A DNA stretch of 64,000 bases, taken from the NCBI GenBank assembly GCA_038025085.1, contig CM076146.1, positions 21,833,001 to 21,897,000 on the forward strand. Direction: 5' to 3'. Positions 61,101 to 64,000 of this stretch are shown piece by piece; the stretch's first letter is position 1, and each line of letters opens with the position of its first letter. This DNA comes from Tetragonia tetragonoides (Eukaryota > Streptophyta > Magnoliopsida > Caryophyllales > Aizoaceae). A program made the position numbers and the translations under genes. The notes beneath the pieces are model-generated. The model saw only the letters and a program-made list of their open reading frames with translations, did not search any database and was not told the DNA's origin.

Positions 61101-64000
61101 CCTAGGATGTTTACAGTTACAAACAAGCTTCAACTCAAGCTTTTGAATGCATTTACGCGTTTTAAAAGCTCATACGAGTAGGGTGAAAGAGATTTGAGTT
61201 CTTTTGTGTTGTATATTAAGAGAAATCATCCAAATACTTTGTTTGCAATCATTTGAGTGTGAAACTACACCTTGGATGTTTTCAGTTACAAACAAGCTTC
61301 CACTCAAGCTTTTGAATGCATTTACGTGTTTTAAAAGCTCATACGAGTAGGGTGAAAGAGATTTGAGTTCTTTTGTGTTGTATATTAAGAGAAAGCATCC
61401 AAATACTTTGTTTGCATTTATTTGAGTGTGAAATTATACCTAGGATGTTTACAGTTACAAACAAGCTTCAACTCAAGCTTTTGAATGCATTTACGCGTTT
61501 TAAAAGCTCATACGAGTAGGGTGAAAGAGATTTGAGTTCTTTTGTGTTGTATATTAAGAGAAAGCATCCAAATACTTTGTTTGCAATCATTTGAGTGTGA
61601 AACTACACCTAGGATGTTTACAGTTACAAACAAGCTTCAACTCAAGCTTTTGAATGCATTTACGCGTTTAAAAAGCTCATACGAGTAGGGTGAAAAAAGA
61701 TTTGAGTTCTTCTGTGTTGTATATTAAGAGAAAGCATCCAAATACTTTGTTTTCATTCATTTGAGTGTGAAACTACACCTAGGATGTTTACAGTTACAAA
61801 CAAGCTTCAACTCAAGCTTTTGAATGCATTTACGCGTTTTAAAAGCTCATACGAGTAGGGTGAAAGAGATTTGAGTTCTTTTGTGTTGTATATTAAGAGA
61901 AAGCATCCAAATGCTTTGTTTGCATTCATTTGAGTGTGAAATTATACCTAGGATGTTTACAGTTACAAACAAGCTTCAACTCAAGCTTTTGAATGCATTT
62001 ACGCGTTTTAACAGCTCTTACGACTAGGGTGATAGAAATTGAGTTCTTTTGTGTTGTATATTAAGAGAAAGCATCCAAATACTTTGTTTGCAATCATTTA
62101 AGTGTGAAACTACACCTAGGATGTTTACAGTTACAAACAAGCTTCAACTCAAGCTTTTGAATGCATTTACGCGTTTTAAAAGCTCATACGAGTAGGGTGA
62201 GAGAGATTTGAGTTCTTTTGTGTTGTATATTAAGAGAAAGCATCCAAATACTTTGTTTGCATTCATTTGAGTGTGATACTACACCTAGGATGTTTACAAG
62301 TACAAACAAGCTTCAACTCAAGCTGCTGAATGAATTTACGCGTTTTAACAGCTCTTACGACTAGGGTGATAGAAATTGAGTTCTTTTGTGTTTTATATTA
62401 AGGGAAAGCATCCAAATACTTTGTTTGCAATCATTTGAGTGTGAAACAACACCTAGGCTGTTTACAGTTACAAACAAGCTTCAACTCAAGCTTTTGAATG
62501 CATTTACGCGTTTTAAAAGCTCATACGAGTAGGGTGAAAGAGATTTGGGTTCTTTTGTGTTGTATATTAAGAGAAAGCATCCAAATACTTTGTTTGCAAT
62601 CATTTGAGTGTGAAACTATACCTAGGATGTTTACAGTTACAAACAAGCTTCAACTCAAGCTGCTGAATGAATTTACGCGTTTTAACAGCTCTTACGACTA
62701 GGGTGATAGAAATTGAGTTCTTTTGTGTTGTATATTAAGGGAAAGCATCCAAATACTTTGTTTGAAATCATTTGAGTGTGAAACTACACCTAGGATGTTT
62801 ACAGTTACAAACAAGCTTCAACTCAAGCTTTTGAATGCATTTACGCGTTTTAAAAGCTCATACCAGTAGGGTGAAAGAGATTTGGGTTCTTTTGTGTTGT
62901 ATATTAAGAGAAAGCATCCAAATACGTTGTTTGCAATCATTTGAGTGTGAAACTATACCTAGGATGTTTACAGTTACAAACAAGCTTCAACTCAAGCTTT
63001 TGAATGCATTTACGCGTTTAAAAAGCTCATACGAGTAGGGTGAAAGAGATTTGAGTTCTTCTGTGTTGTATATTAAGAGAAAGCATCCAAATACTTTGTT
63101 TTCATTCATTTGAGTGTGAAACTATACCTAGGATGTTTACAGTTACAAACAAGCTTCAACTCAAGCTGCTGAATGAATTTACGCGTTTTAACAGCTCTTA
63201 CGACTAGGGTGATAGAAATTGAGTTCTTTTGTGTTGTATATTAAGGGAAAGCATCCAAATACTTTGTTTGAAATCATTTGAGTGTGAAACTACACCTAGG
63301 ATGTTTACAGTTACAAACAAGCTTCAACTCAAGCTTTTGAATGCATTTACGCGTTTTAAAAGCTCATACGAGTAGGGTGAAAGAGATTTGGGTTCTTTTG
63401 TGTTGTATATTAAGAGAAAGCATCCAAATACGTTGTTTGCAATCATTTGAGTGTGAAACTATACCTAGGATGTTTACAGTTACAAACAAGCTTCAACTCA
63501 AGCTTTTGAATGCATTTACGCGTTTTAAAGCTCATACGAGTAGGGTGAAAGAGATTTGAGTTCTTTTGTGTTGTATATTAAAAGAAAGCATCCAACTACT
63601 ATTTTTTTTGCATTCATTTGAGTGTGAAACTAGACCTAGGATGTTTACAGTTACAAACAAGCTTCAACTCAAGCTTTTGAATGCATTTACGCGTTTTAAA
63701 AGCTCATACGAGTAGGGTGAAAGAGATTTGAGTTCTTTTGTGTTGTATATTAAGAGAAAGCATCCAAATGCTTTGTTTGCATTCATTTGAGTGTGAAATT
63801 ATACCTAGGATGTTTACAGTTACAAACAAGCTTCAACTCAAGCTTTTGAATGCATTTACGCGTTTTAAAAGCTCATACGAGTAGGGTGAAAGAGATTTGA
63901 GTTCTTTTGTGTTGTATATTAAGAGAAATCATCCAAATACTTTGTTTGCAATCATTTGAGTGTGAAACTACACCTTGGATGTTTTCAGTTACAAACAAGC
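58191..64000. repeat. Satellite, mixed monomers to the window end
   Basis: About 34 monomers. A dimer step of 338 bp is visible around 59.4-60.0 kb (CTTCTGTG with GTTTTCATTC alternating with AAATGCTTTG). 62835 and 63341 share the rare ATACGTTGTTTG change at a 506-bp step. Odd changes are GTGAAAAAAGATTTG near 61692 and a T8 run near 63602. I saw no clear long-period unit and no gene. Confidence 0.75.
61969..62136. repeat. Recombinant monomer: consensus left part, subtype B right part
   Basis: This 168-bp monomer begins with the consensus GCTTTTGAATGCATTTACG and then switches to the subtype B AACAGCTCTTACGACTAG and GATAGAAATTGAG. The switch falls in the shared ACGCGTTTTAA. It is the reciprocal of the common hybrids such as 2363-2531. 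Confidence 0.85.

Larger units (their letters stand above)
15663..64000. repeat. 169-bp satellite array, right block
   Basis: This block continues the left array in the same orientation and phase, with about 286 monomers and no further interruption. It reaches the window end inside a monomer, so the true array is longer. Subtype C monomers (AAATCATCC, CCTTGG, TTTTCAG, CTTCCACTC) are far commoner here than before the retrotransposon. Subtype D (AAAAGAAAGCATCCAACTAC) is mostly confined to the left block and to the region after about 53 kb. Spacing between corresponding sites is exactly a multiple of 169 across most of 15.7-35 kb. It drops by 1 bp per subtype B monomer elsewhere. No gene, RNA gene or second transposon was seen. 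Confidence 0.97.

Noticed and set aside
1..64000. CRISPR array
   Set aside because: Repeats are directly adjacent with no unique spacers, and the monomer is 169 bp long.
1..64000. Telomeric or interstitial telomere repeat, suggested by GTAGGGTG in each monomer
   Set aside because: It occurs once per 169 bp and is not a tandem TTTAGGG run.
1..64000. CENP-B box
   Set aside because: No match to the spaced TTCG...A..CGGG pattern was seen in the consensus. CpG sites are limited mainly to ACGCG and TACGAG.
1..64000. Ribosomal intergenic spacer subrepeats
   Set aside because: No rRNA gene sequence occurs in the 64 kb and the array is far longer than a spacer.

Overview
This window is almost wholly satellite DNA from a eukaryotic nuclear genome, most likely a flowering plant. 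It holds about 357 head-to-tail copies of an AT-rich monomer of about 169 bp. One young, gag-only LTR retrotransposon interrupts the array. The plant assignment rests on three things: the Ty3/gypsy-type gag, the primer-binding site matching the 3' end of plant initiator tRNA-Met, and a monomer length typical of plant centromeric and heterochromatic satellites. I cannot name the species, and I cannot tell from sequence alone whether the array is centromeric, pericentromeric or subtelomeric.

Layout. 1-11951 is satellite. 11952-15662 is the retrotransposon on the minus strand: two 873-bp LTRs with no difference seen between them, an AACTA target-site duplication, a primer-binding site, a polypurine tract and one intact 353-codon gag ORF. 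15663-64000 is satellite again. Joining the two flanks at the target-site duplication restores one normal monomer, so the insertion removed no satellite sequence.

The satellite is not a uniform array. Several monomer subtypes can be told apart by linked variants. One is a 168-bp subtype (called B here) with GCTGCTGAATGAATTTACG, AACAGCTCTTACGACTAG and GATAGAAATTGAG. Another (C) has AAATCATCC, CCTTGGATGTTTTCAG and CTTCCACTC. A third (D) has TTTTAAAGCTC, AAAAGAAAGCATCCAACTAC and CTAGACC. A fourth (E) has AGACAAAGCATCCCAATAC and AAAACCTCAT. A fifth (F) has TTGGGTTC, AAGGGAAAGC and ATACTGTG. These subtypes recur in fixed orders and form higher-order repeats: about 2866 bp (17 monomers) in 484-8150, 507 bp (3) in 16180-17536, 1859 bp (11) in 18372-22650, a 6081-bp (36) two-copy tandem duplication in 30541-42702, and 1180 bp (7) x4 in about 41760-46480. 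Looser duplicated segments lie elsewhere. This pattern fits repeated, recent unequal exchange or segmental duplication.

The only credible protein gene is the retrotransposon gag. The many recurrent 67- and 83-codon open frames are by-products of the satellite period and are not annotated as genes. I saw no tRNA, rRNA, CRISPR array or host gene.
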